Shown piece after piece: positions 63,297-64,000 of a DNA stretch of 64,000 bases. Position 1 is the first letter of the stretch. Each line of letters opens with the position of its first letter. The stretch lies in the NCBI GenBank assembly GCA_038206355.1, contig JBBRAY010000006.1, positions 65,031 to 129,030 of the forward strand, given 5' to 3'. The notes below the pieces were generated by a model that made no database searches, was not told the DNA's origin, and saw only the letters and a program-made list of their open reading frames with translations. This DNA comes from JAPLDB01 sp038206355. Lineage in GTDB: Bacteria; Bacteroidota; Bacteroidia; AKYH767-A; 2013-40CM-41-45. A program made the position numbers and the translations under genes.

Positions 63297-63440
63297 TTTA
63301 ATTTTTAGAATTGCTTGATTCATTGAGGTAATAGTTTTTAAAAAGAGTCAGGGCGGATTCGGGTTTGCGAAAGGATTATGTAATGGTAAATTTTAAGGAG
63401 CAAAAGTTTCTCAGGTCTGGTATGTTCTGTCCTGCTCTGC

Positions 63441-63475
63441 GCACTGAAGCAATGCTGAAACGCTTGCTTCAGTGC
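63441..63475. repeat. perfect 12-bp inverted repeat hairpin
   Basis: GCACTGAAGCAA (63441-63452) and TTGCTTCAGTGC (63464-63475) pair perfectly around an 11-base loop. No T-run follows, so it is not a simple terminator. Confidence 0.75.
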
Positions 63476-63565
63476 TGCGATCAGGGCTATCCAACTCAAT
63501 TCCCGTTTTCTTAGCGCGTTTTCTAAACAGCCACTCCATTAAAAGTGGTCATTACGATCATGATT

Positions 63566-63582
63566 CAACCCCTTTGGGGTTG
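63566..63582. repeat. triloop hairpin CAACCCC-TTT-GGGGTTG
   Basis: A perfect 7-base stem with a TTT loop lies just before the tandem array. Confidence 0.75.
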
Positions 63583-63598
63583 TGATAATCATTCGTTT

Positions 63599-64000
63599 CG
63601 TAACCCCGAATTTCATTCGGGGTAATTACGTTCAAGCCCTTCGGGCTTATAAAGTTTTCGGAATTATAAATATAGAACCTTCATGTGTCACCCCACCAAT
63701 TCCTGTAGGGAATGAATATTATGGGTCCATGACGACTTCATTGCATGTGCACATGGGTATCGTAACCCTGAATTTTATTCGGGGTAATTACGTTCAAGCC
63801 CTTCGGGCTTTTGGTGTTTTCGGAATTATATTTATAGAACCTTCATGTGTCACCCCACCAATTACAGAAGGGAATGAATATTAGGAGTCCATGAAGACGT
63901 CATTGCATGTGCACATGGGTATCGTAACCATGAATTTCATTCGGGGTAATTACTTTAAAGAAGTGCGTGGTTTAGGTGTAGTCTGAATTAAGGAGAGTTT
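63599..64000. repeat. 162-bp tandem repeat array with nested hairpins
   Basis: Units begin at 63599, 63761 and 63923 (period exactly 162). The first two are full, the third diverges after about 30-35 bases. Each unit carries CCCCGAAT-TTC-ATTCGGGG (or a variant), AAGCCC-TTC-GGGCTT (63634-63648 and 63796-63810) and the palindrome CATGTGCACATG near its end. In unit 2 the first stem changes C-G to T-G, keeping the pairing as a wobble. Confidence 0.85.

Larger units (their letters stand above)
63297..64000. other. non-coding region at the window end, hairpins and tandem repeats
   Basis: This stretch of 704 bases after the CotH gene has no convincing gene. It holds a 12-bp stem hairpin (63441-63475), a triloop hairpin (63566-63582) and a 162-bp tandem repeat array (from 63599). 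The open frame through the array exists only because the period is a multiple of three. Confidence 0.7.

Noticed and set aside
63582..63884. An open frame of 100 codons through the terminal repeat array, with repeated peptides
   Set aside because: The repeats keep frame only because 162 is divisible by three; the frame starts in a hairpin, has no signal or domain, and the conserved parts are palindromes rather than codons.
1..64000. CRISPR array
   Set aside because: The repeats seen are short degenerate tracts, protein-coding repeats or the 162-bp array; none has direct repeats with unique spacers, and no cas gene is present.
1..64000. Insertion sequence, prophage or integrase
   Set aside because: No transposase, integrase or phage structural protein is encoded; the only hint of transfer is the AbiEii remnant and tRNA hairpin at 14333-15535.

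Overview
The window is chromosomal DNA of a Bacteroidota bacterium, most likely of the Chitinophagales/Sphingobacteriales type (the order is an inference). The evidence is: several very large secreted proteins ending in type IX secretion (T9SS) type A sorting domains with the YPNP motif; families largely confined to the phylum (BT_3928-like, HYC_CC_PP, DUF1599, DUF4199, OstA-like, WG-repeat proteins); Bacteroidota-type -7 boxes (TAnnTTTG or TAnnTTCG) close to start codons; and almost no Shine-Dalgarno sequences. Nothing points to a plasmid or phage, and I see no CRISPR array or rRNA.

Layout. 1-870 is the 3' end of a T9SS cargo gene. 1118-6058 (minus strand) is a nitrite/NO operon: RIC-type di-iron repair protein, hemerythrin-like protein, NDH-2 fused in frame to a lipoprotein-like domain, class II copper nitrite reductase NirK, and an Rrf2 regulator. 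A perfect palindrome lies just upstream of its promoter. 6293-14160 holds mnmE, a DUF4199 membrane protein, a large beta-propeller/Kelch cargo protein, an acyl-CoA dehydrogenase, an acetyltransferase and a small secreted protein. 14333-15535 holds a broken AbiEii-type toxin gene and an elongator tRNA-Met whose 3' end is part of a long inverted repeat. 15628-18680 is a metal cassette (HYC_CC_PP protein, TonB-dependent receptor, periplasmic HMA protein).

18747-36060 mixes metabolism (amidohydrolase, YfiT-like thiol transferase, threonine aldolase, 4-hydroxyphenylpyruvate dioxygenase), envelope genes (OstA-like LptA relative, TonB-like protein, TlpA-like thioredoxin, M14 peptidase), housekeeping genes (ruvX, def) and cdaA for c-di-AMP. 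A 1336-residue repeat protein sits within it. 36203-38843 is the folP / DUF1599 / BT_3928 neighbourhood. 38883-48412 holds a pseudouridine synthase, lipoproteins, an AraC regulator, a MacB-like permease, a T9SS-sorted haem/copper monooxygenase-like protein and a WG-repeat protein. 48535-54823 holds PaaZ, proline dehydrogenase, DAHP synthase-chorismate mutase and 3-dehydroquinate synthase, with a gene remnant between the last two. 55062-58614 is a translationally coupled three-gene minus-strand operon. 58860-63296 encodes a 1478-residue CotH/lamin-tail T9SS protein, followed by a 162-bp tandem repeat array full of short hairpins that runs to the window edge.

Functionally, nirK, RIC, hemerythrin and Rrf2 fit nitrite reduction with NO protection. 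The aromatic genes give both synthesis (DAHP synthase, aroB) and breakdown (hppD, paaZ). The most unusual items are the NDH-2/lipoprotein fusion, the operator-like palindrome at the RIC promoter, the nonsense-mutated AbiEii gene beside the tRNA hairpin, the probable leaderless promoters, and the terminal repeat array. I did not find a clear-cut new defence or mobile system.
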